Notes under the pieces: model-generated
Databases searched by the model: none
Told to the model about the DNA's origin: nothing
Seen by the model: only the letters and a program-made list of their open reading frames with translations
Shown here: positions 1 through 9,020 of the stretch, piece by piece
Layout: each line of letters opens with the position of its first letter
How positions within the stretch are numbered: the first letter of the stretch is position 1
Program-made: the position numbers and the translations under genes
Assembly: GCF_021560035.1 (NCBI RefSeq)
Contig: NZ_CP074373.1
Coordinates: forward strand, 3,096,001-3,160,000
Direction of reading: 5' to 3'
DNA from: Virgibacillus sp. NKC19-16
Lineage (GTDB): Bacteria > Bacillota > Bacilli > Bacillales > Amphibacillaceae
DNA: 64,000 bases

Positions 1-730
1 GTTTTATATAAGGCATACTCATCGACAATACCTCCTCTAGAAGCACTAATCAAAAAAGCATTATTTTTCATGGAGTCTAATTCTTCTTCCCCTATCAAGT
101 TGTACGTTGTTTCATTCAGGGCATATGCAGTGTTACGAAATCACTTTCCTGTAACAGATCGTTAAAATCAATCAATTCAATATTTTGATAAGTGGCATAT
201 TCTTGGTCAGGGTAGGGATCGTAAGCAATCACATTCATACCGAACGCCTTTGCTCTTTGTGCTGTCTCTCTTCCAATTCTCCCAAGGCCGATGACTCCAA
301 GTGTTTTCCCGAAAAGCTCATATCCCACTACCTTTGGCCATTTCCCGTCCTTTGTGTTTACGACAGTTTGAGGTATTTGTCGTGCCAAAGAGAGCATTAA
401 ACCTATGGAGAGCTCAGCAACAGCAATTTTGTTACCATCTGGCACGTTTGTTACAACAATCCCCCGCTCTGCTGCTGCTTGTAGATCGATGTTATCTACC
501 CCAACTCCATTTTTACAAATAATTTTTAGTTTTTTACACTGCTCCATAATATTTGCGGTAAGGTTTGTATAACCAACAATCACCGCTTCAGTATTCTGGA
601 GTTCTTGAATGAGTTCATCCTCAGGGAGATTATCATTAATAACCACAAGGTCTAAGCCATATTCGTATAAATACTCCTTTGGTTCGGAAGAATAATGCCC
701 GAAAGACGGGGATGTAGAAACAACTTTCAT
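1..730 (-). pseudogene. D-2-hydroxyacid dehydrogenase (phosphoglycerate dehydrogenase-like), frameshifted and cut by the window edge
   Basis: NAD-dependent oxidation/reduction of a 2-hydroxyacid, of the SerA/GyaR type. The first 204 residues contain the substrate-binding half, then the NAD-binding motif GVIGLGRIG near residue 145. After TLHMP the frame hits a stop at 116-118. Reading one base further on, the expected family sequence resumes (LNETTYNLIGEEEL, then SASRGGIVDE) and runs off the left edge. The break is a CCC where CCCC would keep the frame, so it is either a real one-base deletion or a homopolymer sequencing error. The gene follows the FAH-family gene by 21 bases and belongs to the operon of the GntR regulator, which suggests degradation of a small organic acid. 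The substrate is not known. Confidence 0.85.
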
Positions 731-751
731 AATTAAACACCTCCTAATGAA

Positions 752-1513
752 TTAACCAATAACTGAGTTCTTAAGTGTGCCAATGCCTTCGACTTCCATC
801 TCAACTTCATCGCCAGGTTTAAGTGCTCCCACCCCCGAAGGTGTTCCTGTTAGGATCACGTCTCCAGGTTGTAAGGTCATCACTTCTGTTACTGTTTCAA
901 TTAAACTTTGAACATTGTGTATTAAATCATTGGTGTTTGAATGCTGTTTGACTTCACCGTTTACTGACAATTTAATTTCTACATTGTTAGGATCATAAAT
1001 CTCAGTTTCTATTACAGGCCCCAATGGCTTAAATGTAGGGTATGATTTGGCCCTAGTAAATTGTCCGTCTTTCTTTTGAAGAACTCGATCAGAAACATCG
1101 TTGCCGCATGTATAGCCTAATACATACGATAACGCCTCTTCCTTTTTCACATTTGTAGCTTTTTTCCCAATGACAACTGCCAATTCTGCTTCATAATCAA
1201 TTCTGTGTTCGAGGTTAGGCAATTTGATAGAATCCTCTTCACCAATAACTGCACTTGGTGAAACCATGAACATCATTGGCTCATCAGGAGTTGGTTTACC
1301 GCTTTCTTTTGCATGCAAAGCGTAATTTAAACCAATTGCAATGATTTGTCTGGGCTCCACAGGCGAGAGTAACTTAACATCTGAAAGATTAAAGATTTCA
1401 CCGACCTTTTTGGTTTTTTCTTCAATAAAATCCCCCTCTAATTTTGCTATCTTTTCTCCTTCCAATACTCCATAGTTTACTTCGTTATTCGTATAAAAGC
1501 GTACGTACTTCAT
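752..1513 (-). CDS. fumarylacetoacetate hydrolase family protein
   Basis: Cytosolic metal-dependent C-C bond hydrolase or decarboxylase/isomerase of the FAH superfamily, typically acting on a 2-oxo acid in catabolic pathways. The hallmark sequences are IGLNYALHAKE, DYEAELAVVIGKKA with the metal-binding Glu residues, and the C-terminal GDVILTGTPSGVG. The length of 253 residues fits the single-domain members. An ATG nine codons upstream exists at 1540, but the strong GGGGAG ribosome site sits 8 bases before the ATG at 1513, so that start is chosen. It lies between the GntR regulator and the hydroxyacid dehydrogenase and is presumably co-transcribed. The exact substrate cannot be read from the sequence. 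Confidence 0.9.
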   Translation of the reverse strand: MKYVRFYTNNEVNYGVLEGEKIAKLEGDFIEEKTKKVGEIFNLSDVKLLSPVEPRQIIAIGLNYALHAKESGKPTPDEPMMFMVSPSAVIGEEDSIKLPNLEHRIDYEAELAVVIGKKATNVKKEEALSYVLGYTCGNDVSDRVLQKKDGQFTRAKSYPTFKPLGPVIETEIYDPNNVEIKLSVNGEVKQHSNTNDLIHNVQSLIETVTEVMTLQPGDVILTGTPSGVGALKPGDEVEMEVEGIGTLKNSVIG

Positions 1514-1541
1514 TTCCTTACTCCCCTTCACATATAGCAAA

Positions 1542-2246
1542 TTATTTTTTTTGTAACTTTTTCGTATGGTTTGAAAATAATCTATCTAAGTTTTTATAAA
1601 AATCCTGCTGTGTAAGCCTCAACATTTCCTTACCTGCACGCGCCTTGTGCTTTAACATGTAGTTTTCTGCCAAGAGACTATCTTTGTTTAATATTGCAGT
1701 ATAAATATCCTTATGTTCCTCCATAGATTGTCTAATATGTTCATCATTTTTTTTAAATAAAGAAGGATAGCGATTTGTATTACTCCACAAATCCTTTATC
1801 GTCTTAATTAACAGCTTGTTGTCACAATAAGAATAAATTTTCATATGAAAATCAGTATTAAGCTTTTCAAATTTGTTATAATCTTTTTCTTCAAATGCGA
1901 GACTTGAAGCGTCTAAAATTTCTCGAACTTCTATTAATTTTTGTTCGTCAAATTGTTCGACAGCTAACCTTGTTGCGAGCCCTTCTAATTCAACTCTCAA
2001 TTCGAATATTTCCTGGATATCCTTTGATGACAAAGTGCTTACAACGGCACCGACGTGAGGCTTAAATACAATCAAACTATCGGAGTTCAATTGGTTTAAA
2101 GCCTCTCTCACAGGAATTTCGCTGCTATTAAAACGCTTTGATAAATGACTAATAACCAGTTTCTCCCCAAATTCGAATTTCCCCTCGAATATTTCTTCTT
2201 TTAAAATTTGATAAATCATCTCTTTCTTTGTTTGGTATTCCTTCAA
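1542..2246 (-). CDS. GntR-family transcriptional regulator, FadR/FCD subfamily
   Basis: Winged-helix repressor with a C-terminal all-helical FCD ligand domain. The N-terminal 70 residues carry the GntR fold (QILKEEIFEGKFEFGEKL, then SEIPVREALNQL), and the FCD domain follows with ELRVELEGLATRLA and the metal-ligand pattern including DFHMKIYSYCDNKLL. The frame is open back to 2294, but that ATG lies inside the operator palindrome and in the promoter -10 box. A TTG at 2246 preceded by GAGAGGGGG with 9 bases spacing is the likely start, giving 234 residues. It probably autoregulates the operon with the FAH-family hydrolase and the dehydrogenase, releasing the operator when the pathway substrate binds. 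Confidence 0.88.
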   Translation of the reverse strand: MKEYQTKKEMIYQILKEEIFEGKFEFGEKLVISHLSKRFNSSEIPVREALNQLNSDSLIVFKPHVGAVVSTLSSKDIQEIFELRVELEGLATRLAVEQFDEQKLIEVREILDASSLAFEEKDYNKFEKLNTDFHMKIYSYCDNKLLIKTIKDLWSNTNRYPSLFKKNDEHIRQSMEEHKDIYTAILNKDSLLAENYMLKHKARAGKEMLRLTQQDFYKNLDRLFSNHTKKLQKK

Positions 2247-2280
2247 TGCTAAATACCCCCTCTCATAAAAGGAATCGCTT

Positions 2281-2318
2281 ACATCATATATCATATATGA
2301 TATATGATGTTAAGTCAA
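2281..2318 (-). promoter_or_regulatory. promoter embedded in a 30-bp perfect palindrome (operator)
   Basis: On the minus strand TTGACT (2313-2318) and TATGAT (2290-2295) are separated by exactly 17 bases, a near-consensus vegetative promoter. The -10 box lies in a perfect 30-bp palindrome at 2281-2310 whose left half is ACATCATATATCATA. The position directly before the GntR gene and over its -10 box makes it the obvious autoregulatory operator. Confidence 0.85.
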
Positions 2319-2569
2319 TATTGATTTTGAAATTTATAAAGATATAGGTATAGACTTTATGCCCTTCAAATAATGGTCACTTTATTGGCAAATGATTATC
2401 GCTTTTTTTGCACCTTAACTATCCTATATTTAATAGGGAATTAATGTTTATATTGGCAGAAATATTTCGACAATCTTTCATACTATGATTAAATAATTAA
2501 TGGAACCTTGTAATATAAAAGACAAGATCGCAAGCATCCGTAATACGCTAGCTTACTACACTCTCTATC

Positions 2570-2603
2570 TAAAAAAAGAAGAGAACCTTAATAAGATTCT
2601 CTT
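2570..2603 (-). terminator. Rho-independent terminator-like hairpin
   Basis: On the minus strand AAGAGAA pairs with TTCTCTT across an 11-base loop and is followed by a run of seven T residues (A-run at 2571-2577). It could end read-through from the oxidase gene. Confidence 0.55.
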
Positions 2604-2751
2604 GCTCTCAATTCTACAACCATAACCACGGCTACATGTATGAATGGTATGCTAAAAAAATTTTTAAACAACATACATAAACACTAAATCACCACGCCCC
2701 CATTGTTTCCCCATAACCCACTACTTCATCAGTCATTTTACGAATGACTAA

Positions 2752-2796
2752 AACAAGCCCAACAGCTTATAACTTTGATAAGCTGTTGGGCTTGTT
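2752..2796 (-). terminator. strong 19-bp-stem hairpin after the oxidase gene
   Basis: AACAAGCCCAACAGCTTAT at 2752-2770 pairs perfectly with its complement at 2778-2796 around a 7-base loop. It lies 70 bases after the oxidase stop. The T-tract on the minus strand is short (TTTT), but stem stability is high. Confidence 0.75.
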
Positions 2797-2866
2797 CAGT
2801 CAGTTAATTAGAATTTTTTAATGTGATAGGTGATCATTTTCCGGAACTTCATAAATATAGCATCTC

Positions 2867-3991
2867 CTATAAAAACCTAGATGGAGAAAATTGATCAAGT
2901 TTAAAATCTGTTTTTCCATTAAATAACAAACTTGCTCCAATTTCCCCGATTACAGGCGCCATTTTAAATCCATGTCCAGAAAAACCTGTTAGGGCTACAA
3001 TATTTTTATTATTTGGCATATTCCCTATAATTGGATGCTTGTCATTTGTATAGACTTCCATATAGGCATTTATCCTAGAAGGAGATGCATGCAATAAAGG
3101 TAAATGATTCTTTACTATTTTGGTAAAAATATTAGTTTCGTCTTTCGTTATATTTTTGTTTAGTTCATCGGCTAGTCTAATTTTCTCATTTGTTGTTGAA
3201 AACATTCCAATCTTAATCATATTAGCATCTACAGCTGGTATTCCATAGTAGTTTCCTAGATTAGAGTTTCTAGCAAAAACAGGGAATTGTTCTTGATCAA
3301 AGGTACCCTTTTTCTTAGGCAGGAACCACGCATTTACTAGACGACGCACCTCTAAAGGATTATTCAACTCTGGAATAATTGTTTTTGACCAAGGGCCTGC
3401 GGCAATTAATACCTTCTTAACTGAATAATTTCGTCCATTTGCCTTTATAATAATTTTATCATGCTTTTGTTCTATATCTTCAACGTTAGTATAATCCATT
3501 ATTCTTGTTCCCAGTTCTTTAGCAAGGCCTATTGCTGCAACAATAGCCTGTTGTGGTCTAATATAACCACCTTTTGGATCAACAACTATTATTTCCTCAG
3601 GACTTAATTTATGTTGCGGAAACAATTGTTTAGCCTGTCCATAGTCTAATTTTTGATAATCTAAATTATGACTTTCAATACTTCTCCAAATATTATCCAT
3701 AGAAGAATCAGGAATTCCAATAGTTAATGCCTTAGTTATATGCAATAATTTTTCCCCTGATTCGTTTTCTAAATCCCTCCATAATTTGTGTGCCCTTTTT
3801 AATAATGGAACATACTCTGATCCTTCTTTATATATCGTTCTAAATATTCGCGTTTCCCCGCCAGCAGCTGATCGATCATGACCAATCCCAAATTGTTCAA
3901 AACCTATAACCGATGTTCCGCTTTTTGCTAACTGCCATGCAGCCATACTTCCCATTGTTCCCAAGCCTATTATTCCAATTTCCGCATCCAT
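2867..3991 (-). CDS. FAD-dependent N-methyl amino acid oxidase (sarcosine / N-methyltryptophan oxidase family)
   Basis: Monomeric sarcosine oxidase type flavoenzyme of 374 residues that demethylates N-methyl amino acids, releasing formaldehyde and hydrogen peroxide in the cytosol. Residues 6-12 (GLGTMGS) form the dinucleotide-binding loop, and RSAAGGETRIFR near residue 40 is typical of the family. The C-terminal GFSGHGFKMAPVIGE is the diagnostic flavin-contact segment of MSOX/MTOX. No usual covalent-flavin Cys can be assigned with confidence. It is followed downstream by a strong terminator and preceded at 46 bases by the broken nhaC gene; the two were probably one operon. The substrate (glycine-betaine breakdown product or other N-methyl amino acid) is an inference. 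Confidence 0.9.
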   Translation of the reverse strand: MDAEIGIIGLGTMGSMAAWQLAKSGTSVIGFEQFGIGHDRSAAGGETRIFRTIYKEGSEYVPLLKRAHKLWRDLENESGEKLLHITKALTIGIPDSSMDNIWRSIESHNLDYQKLDYGQAKQLFPQHKLSPEEIIVVDPKGGYIRPQQAIVAAIGLAKELGTRIMDYTNVEDIEQKHDKIIIKANGRNYSVKKVLIAAGPWSKTIIPELNNPLEVRRLVNAWFLPKKKGTFDQEQFPVFARNSNLGNYYGIPAVDANMIKIGMFSTTNEKIRLADELNKNITKDETNIFTKIVKNHLPLLHASPSRINAYMEVYTNDKHPIIGNMPNNKNIVALTGFSGHGFKMAPVIGEIGASLLFNGKTDFKLDQFSPSRFL

Positions 3992-4036
3992 AAATATACC
4001 TCACTTTTATATAATTTTATTACAGCACATTTTTTT

Positions 4037-4865
4037 CTAAGATGTTTTAGACAATTCATATTCGGCTAATGCCTCTTCCTTATCTTTTTTACCCAATTTA
4101 TAAATCCCTATCCCAGAAAAGGCTAAGAAGATCGCTATAACAGGAGTTATATAAGCCATTACAGCCCAGGAGGCATAGCCGTCTGAACCATAAACAGAAA
4201 CACCTAGAGTAGTGATATAAAACATTCCCGATTGCCCCCAGGGGACCAAACATGCCATTATAGTCCCTATGTCCTCCATGCTCCTGGAGAGAGTTTTAGC
4301 CGCCATTCCGGCTTTTAAGAACGGTTTTTTGAACATCTCAGGTACAATGATTGCTATCGTGTAAGAAGTTCCCGAAAATACTAGTAGCAAAAATTCCGTA
4401 AACAGGGTCGTCAACATGAGAGGACCACGTTTTTTAACCCTTTTAGTTAACGGGTTTAGTGCAGTTTCAAGAAAGCCCGTCTCACTGATAATAGCTGTAT
4501 ATGCGTAGCCACAATATATAATAACGATGACACCTACCATTGAAACAATGCCACCACGATTAAGCAATGTAAGAGTCTCTTCGGACAATTGATCAGAACT
4601 TATACCTGGTAACATACTGGAATCAAATCCACTTAATGCTGCGGTAAAGCCATCTTCAAGAGAAAAGCCTTGATAAGCCACACCAATAATTAGTGCAGTG
4701 AGGCAAGATAAAAGCATAACTGGCACAGGTGGCTTTTTAAATATAGCCCCAAGCAAAATAATAATAAATGGAATTAATAATAATAGATTCCAAGAGTAAA
4801 TATTCTCTAAATCTCTTATAAAATCTAGATTACTCACAGTAACATTTTCCGCTGAAATACTCAGA
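4037..4865 (-). pseudogene. nhaC: nhaC, 3' fragment (cut by IS21 element)
   Basis: C-terminal half of an NhaC-family Na+/H+ antiporter. Several membrane helices are visible, e.g. LLLLIPFIIILLGAIF, IVSMVGVIVIIYCGYAYTA and LLVFSGTSYTIAIIVPEMF. A GTG at 4837 gives an open start, but joining the sequence across the insertion restores one frame: GQGL (end of the 5' fragment) then SISAENVT then VSNLDF. The whole antiporter would be about 485 residues, the normal family length. The gene is therefore inactivated only by the transposon. Confidence 0.92.
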
Positions 4866-4901
4866 TGTAACCGTCACGTAAAAAGTTACAGTTTTCGCTA
4901 A

Positions 4902-5666
4902 TTAATTTGTTACACTTTCTTCTTCAAAAATAGATGATCTATGTTTCATCCGGTAACTATCCCCATTTAAGTGAATGATCTCTGCTCGATGAATAATTCG
5001 ATCCAATATAGCTGTTGTTATAGCCGGGTCGCCTAACAGCTCTCCCCACTCCTTCGGAGCCTTATTGGAAGTTAGTACAATACTGGCGTTATTATATAAA
5101 TCATTAATTAAATGGAAGAATAAGTTTGCTTCGTGTTGGTCCATTGCCATAAACATCAGATCATCAATAATAACGAGCTCAGCGTTTCGTATACGCTTCA
5201 TTCTAGTTTGCGATTTGCGTGTGATTTCCTCGGTTTTCAAGGCATGAATCAGATCTCCCATGGAGGTGAATATAACCTTATAACCTTGATTAATGGCCTG
5301 CATCCCCAGCCCAATCGCCAGGTGTGTTTTGCCAACACCCGGCGGTCCAAGCAGAATAATGTTGAATAGCTGCTCAATCCACAATAACTCCTTCAATTTA
5401 TTAAATTGCTTTTTGCTCATGGACTGTTGCTCACTTACATCGAACGAATCCAACGTTTTCTGATAGGGAAATGTTGCCCATTTCAGTCGTTTTTCTACTT
5501 GTTTTTCGTCACGTCTTAGTTGTTCGTAATTCACCATTTTCATAAGCATGCTCGCATATGTTTCATCATTTGACTCAGCCTCCTGTAAGAGTACTGGTAA
5601 ATGATCTGCCGTTTCCGCAAGGCGAAGGGACTTCAGTTTACTCTGTAATGTCGTTAACTGATTCAT
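4902..5666 (-). CDS. istB: IS21-family helper ATPase IstB
   Basis: AAA+ ATPase of 254 residues that assembles on target DNA and stimulates the IstA transposase. It shows the N-terminal IstB helical domain, Walker A GPPGVGKTHLA near residue 107, Walker B LVIIDDL near 167, and sensor 1 in SIVLTSN. The start codon overlaps the istA stop (ATGA), so the two are translationally coupled. Length and motifs fit the family, with no sign of decay. Confidence 0.96.
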   Translation of the reverse strand: MNQLTTLQSKLKSLRLAETADHLPVLLQEAESNDETYASMLMKMVNYEQLRRDEKQVEKRLKWATFPYQKTLDSFDVSEQQSMSKKQFNKLKELLWIEQLFNIILLGPPGVGKTHLAIGLGMQAINQGYKVIFTSMGDLIHALKTEEITRKSQTRMKRIRNAELVIIDDLMFMAMDQHEANLFFHLINDLYNNASIVLTSNKAPKEWGELLGDPAITTAILDRIIHRAEIIHLNGDSYRMKHRSSIFEEESVTN

Positions 5667-7267
5667 CGTTTATCCCCCTCTAAAACGGATACGTATTCAT
5701 TTATATCCCTTATTTGTGTATTTGTTTGAACAATTGAATCACCCAAAGGGTGGAGTGGCCTTGGCGCATTCCCTCGGGGATATATTTTTTCTTCAGTAAC
5801 TGTTACTCCCCGTTGTCGTTCAAGATAGTGAATGACATCGCTAAAATCTGTTGCACTAAATAGTTGTTTCTTCATACACTCTTCCAAAGCCAAGTCTAAT
5901 AATCGATGTTCATATTTCTTAATTTGTTTGGCTATCATCTGGAGTTGATCACGAATGTAACGTTGCTTTCGCTTATAGATTTCGTTCAAATACAATCTTG
6001 CTTTTTCCTCATCTGTGAATCCTGATATAACTGTTTCAATAAATGTATCGATACCTTTGGTGCGATCACGCTTATGCTTGTTATTCTGAATCAGTTCTCC
6101 TTTTCCAGGGTCTATTTTATGCTTTGCGATGATCGGCCCGCCTTTTGATTCTCGTATACAAAGGTATGCATCATCAGTTGTTTCAATATAAACCTTTTTT
6201 GTCTTATGAAATGTCCCGAGAGGGACGCTGTATCGATTGGAATCATACCAAATGACATTGTCCTTACGAACATTTCTTGTTATACTTGATTCATAGTGGT
6301 TATCGGCATATTCGTCGATACGTTGGGAGATTGGTCGCAAGTGTTGCTTTTCGAGGGTGAACACTTCTACCGGTCTCTTTTTTGTTGTATGATGAATTTT
6401 GTAATTACCAGTGCGCTCTAACCAATCCCAACCTGCTTCATTCCAGGCTTCAAGTCCGTAATATATTCGGTTTTTCGCAAAGTTATATTTGATATACTTG
6501 ATTACATTTTCTATTTTTCCCTTGCTCTGCGGATCAGCTTTCCTACACATTCTTATCGTCAAATCTCTATCTTCTTTATAAGTCTGGAATTCATACGTCA
6601 GGATTAAGTCCCCACTATTTTCACTGACAAGGATCAGCGCATCCTGATCATAAACAATCTCATCTGGAATTCCTCCCTCAAAATAGTGAAAGGCATTCTC
6701 GTGGGCACGAACCACATCCCTGGTAGTAAAGGGTCTATCCAACCACTCTTTATATTTATACCGTGAATTAGATAGGACAAACGCTATCGCATAAAGCTTT
6801 ACCTTTTTGCCATCGGGAGTTAATTGCTCCGTTTGCCCAAAATCGACCTGCATTTGTTTTCCCATCGGCAACTCCGGTACAGCCTCATAAGATCGAGGGT
6901 TCGATTCCTTTTTAATATCATATTCCCTGCGTAGTTCCCTTACATAGAGTCGTACCGTACTTTCAGCTACCTGCAGCTCCTGATATTTCTCCATAAGCCA
7001 ATCAAATACTTGGGCAGCTGTCAGGTCAGGGTGTTCACGTAACCAGGAAAGAATCAGTTCTTGATAGTCATCTAATTTCTTCTTTCTAGTCTTTGTTTGT
7101 GTAACCCATTTCGCCATATCCTGGGGATTACGTTTTAAGTAACGGTATATAGTTACCCTGGATATACCAAGTTTTTCAGCCACCTTTACTTTACTAAAAC
7201 CTTGTTTTAATAATTGCTTAATTTCCATATACATTTCCCACTTATCCACCTTTTTTGCCTCCATCAC
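5663..7267 (-). CDS. istA: IS21-family transposase IstA
   Basis: DDE transposase of 534 residues. A helix-turn-helix lies at residues 13-45 (KQGFSKVKVAEKLGISRVTI), followed by a second DNA-binding region. The integrase core then begins with QVDFGQTEQL (first Asp), VYDQDALILV (second Asp) and GKIENVIKYIKYNF (the Glu), and a C-terminal beta domain follows. The start is not certain: several ATG codons occur in the first 15 codons. A long hairpin lies in its leader at 7338-7379. Confidence 0.95.
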   Translation of the reverse strand: MMEAKKVDKWEMYMEIKQLLKQGFSKVKVAEKLGISRVTIYRYLKRNPQDMAKWVTQTKTRKKKLDDYQELILSWLREHPDLTAAQVFDWLMEKYQELQVAESTVRLYVRELRREYDIKKESNPRSYEAVPELPMGKQMQVDFGQTEQLTPDGKKVKLYAIAFVLSNSRYKYKEWLDRPFTTRDVVRAHENAFHYFEGGIPDEIVYDQDALILVSENSGDLILTYEFQTYKEDRDLTIRMCRKADPQSKGKIENVIKYIKYNFAKNRIYYGLEAWNEAGWDWLERTGNYKIHHTTKKRPVEVFTLEKQHLRPISQRIDEYADNHYESSITRNVRKDNVIWYDSNRYSVPLGTFHKTKKVYIETTDDAYLCIRESKGGPIIAKHKIDPGKGELIQNNKHKRDRTKGIDTFIETVISGFTDEEKARLYLNEIYKRKQRYIRDQLQMIAKQIKKYEHRLLDLALEECMKKQLFSATDFSDVIHYLERQRGVTVTEEKIYPRGNAPRPLHPLGDSIVQTNTQIRDINEYVSVLEGDKR

Positions 7268-7337
7268 TGTTGTAGTCTATCAAACTACCATTATAGCAGT
7301 GATGGTTCTTTTATTTTATGCCCATTTTCGCGCCGGA

Positions 7338-7379
7338 CAGTTTTTATATGGCTGCCCTCGGGCAGCCATATAAAAACTG
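7338..7379. promoter_or_regulatory. 20-bp perfect hairpin in the istA leader
   Basis: CAGTTTTTATATGGCTGCCC at 7338-7357 and its exact complement at 7360-7379 flank only two bases. It sits between the right end of the element and the istA start. Such stems in insertion sequences are known to protect transposase expression from outside read-through, by terminating it or by sequestering the leader. Confidence 0.7.
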
Positions 7380-7446
7380 CACTAACATCTGGAAAAGTGT
7401 AAACTTTTATCTAGCGGAAACTGTATACTTTAGTTTATCAGTCACA

Positions 7447-8083
7447 TCAGACCTTGACCAGCAATAATAAAAACAAAAAATGTAATAATAGCTGCTGGAA
7501 AAGTAGTCCACATCATGGATTTAATGTGTTCATATAGATTCACTCCAGTAGTTGCTGCTGTCAAATTTGTGGTTTCTGATAATGGTGACATTTTATCGCC
7601 GAAAATTGCACCACATATAACGGCAGCTGCTGTTATATGTAATGCAGCATCAAAACCCGCAGCTATACTCATTAATGCAATTCCCGCTGTTCCAGCAGAT
7701 GCATACGAACTTCCAGTTATTGTTGAAAAAATAATACAAATAACAAATGCTGAAGCATATATATATCTTGGATCCACTACCTGAATACCATAATAAATCA
7801 ACATAGGTATAGAACCACTAAAGATGAATGTTGCTATAATGGCACCAATTATCCAAATGATCAGAATGGCGGGGGTAGCACTTACTATCCTTTTACTTAT
7901 CGCTGTTTCTAGCTCTCCCCATGTGTAACCTAGTCTAAGAGCCAAAAGCCCTGCCCCGGCAGCAGCTGCCACCATCATCATCTGAACGTTAAGACTAAAT
8001 AAAAAATACCCCCCAAAAATAAATACAACTATTAGTAACAATGCTGAAATTGATTCGACATATGTTGGTTTCCTTTTACCCAT
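7447..8083 (-). pseudogene. nhaC: nhaC, 5' fragment (cut by IS21 element)
   Basis: N-terminal half of the NhaC antiporter. It starts MGKRKPTYVESISALLLIVV and contains the conserved region FGDKMSPLSETTNLTAA of the NhaC family, with about six hydrophobic segments. The frame continues two codons into the IS21 end before a TGA at 7442-7444. A purine-rich ribosome site (TGGGATTTTATGGG context) lies before the ATG at 8083. A halophile would normally use such an antiporter to export Na+ under alkaline conditions; here it is interrupted. Confidence 0.92.
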
Positions 8084-8439
8084 AAAATCCCACCTATACG
8101 TTTTATAAATGTAAATCTAATCAAACTTATTTCTAAATGTTTCCGCTTACATTAAAAGTTGCATTCTTTCTTTTTTCACTTCTCTCTAGATAATAATTTT
8201 TACTTACTAACTTTCAAGAAAATAAAAACCAGTTATATGAATAGGAGGTTAACAACAAACCAATCCCTATTTATATAACTGGTTGTATCTAAGGAATGCT
8301 TTACTTCATCAGTAAAGTCTATTAGACTCAGCAGTTAGTATTATAAATATGTAATTATCTAATTAATATAAATTTAATTATAATTCACGTCATAGTGGTT
8401 GTCAATAACTTCTCATCGACTTCCTGAAACAGCTTTTTA
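8084..8439. other. intergenic region upstream of nhaC
   Basis: No gene seen. It holds a strong hairpin at 8227-8284 that would terminate minus-strand transcription entering from the relic region. Confidence 0.5.
8227..8284 (-). terminator. terminator-like hairpin
   Basis: AACCAGTTATAT at 8227-8238 pairs with ATATAACTGGTT at 8273-8284, extended inward by AATAGG/CCTATT. On the minus strand the stem is followed by TTTTTATTTTC. It would insulate nhaC from transcription of the M20 peptidase relic. Confidence 0.7.
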
Positions 8440-8665
8440 CTAATCAGCCACTCCACAGTAATGTAATAGAAAACGGGTCATCGCCTTACAGTGGGTGGTA
8501 AGATCATCCAGGGAAACTAACTCATCGATGGCATGCGCCTGATTAATATCACCGGGACCATAGACTACAGCTGGAATCCCGGAAGTGTAGTATCAGCCGG
8601 CGTCTGTAATTGCGCCTCGCCCGCTTGCCATTTATTTGTACCTTCTTGAATAAAACGAGGGTTAA
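8440..8665 (-). pseudogene. M20 peptidase (ArgE/DapE type), C-terminal remnant
   Basis: The minus strand reads GIPAVVYGPGDINQAHAIDE then LVSLDDLTTHCKAMTRFLL and a TAG at 8440. This is the C-terminal signature (GPG...AHxxDExV) of acetylornithine deacetylase / succinyl-diaminopimelate desuccinylase family peptidases. Only about 75 residues remain. The upstream side joins unrelated sequence near 8660, so the gene was cut by a deletion or insertion. Confidence 0.8.
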
Positions 8666-8836
8666 ATTCATGTATAATACCTTTAAATATTGTGCATAAA
8701 ATTCTCCCTTTTTATCAGCAACCTTCATTATATTCTCTTTACGTTTTGCGAATAATGAATTTAAATATGTCCCAAGAATTAAAGTGAATATTGGTACAAT
8801 CCAGCCGTTTGGATTTATCAATCCTACTAAATTCAT
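8549..8836 (-). pseudogene. small membrane protein, chimeric 3' end
   Basis: The start MNLVGLINPNGWIVPIFTLI is a plausible membrane anchor followed by a charged helix (LFAKRKENIMKVADKKGEFY), preceded by an AGAGAGGAATT ribosome site. From about 8640 downwards the frame runs out of phase through the M20 peptidase remnant, so the last 30 residues are not natural. It is best read as a truncated gene of unknown function. Confidence 0.45.
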
Positions 8837-9020
8837 TCATAATTCCTCTCTTTTTACATTTAGCATATGTACTTCTATTCGATTCTGCTCCTATGGTTGG
8901 TGATGAGAAGAAGAAGATTCGCCCTTGCTTTGCTATAGAATATAGAGTATGATATAAATTTACTTACCACTTCACCATCTGCATTCAATAAATAATAAGT
9001 GAAATGATAGGGTCTCAAAA

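Larger units (their letters stand above)
2319..2866. other. non-coding stretch between divergently terminated units
   Basis: No convincing gene. It holds the upstream side of the gntR promoter and two hairpins that can end transcription from the oxidase gene (listed separately). Confidence 0.6.
4866..7446 (-). mobile_element. IS21-family insertion sequence, complete, inserted in nhaC
   Basis: The element is 2581 bp and carries istA and istB. Its ends align as imperfect inverted repeats starting TGTAACCG on the left and TGTGACTG on the right (read inward), with shared internal blocks ACAGTTT(T/C)CGCTA and TTACACTTT repeated at equal distance from each end. Multiple terminal repeats are typical of IS21. 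The flanks carry a 5-bp direct repeat TCAGA at 4861-4865 and 7447-7451, the target-site duplication. Both genes are full length, so it may be active. Confidence 0.95.
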
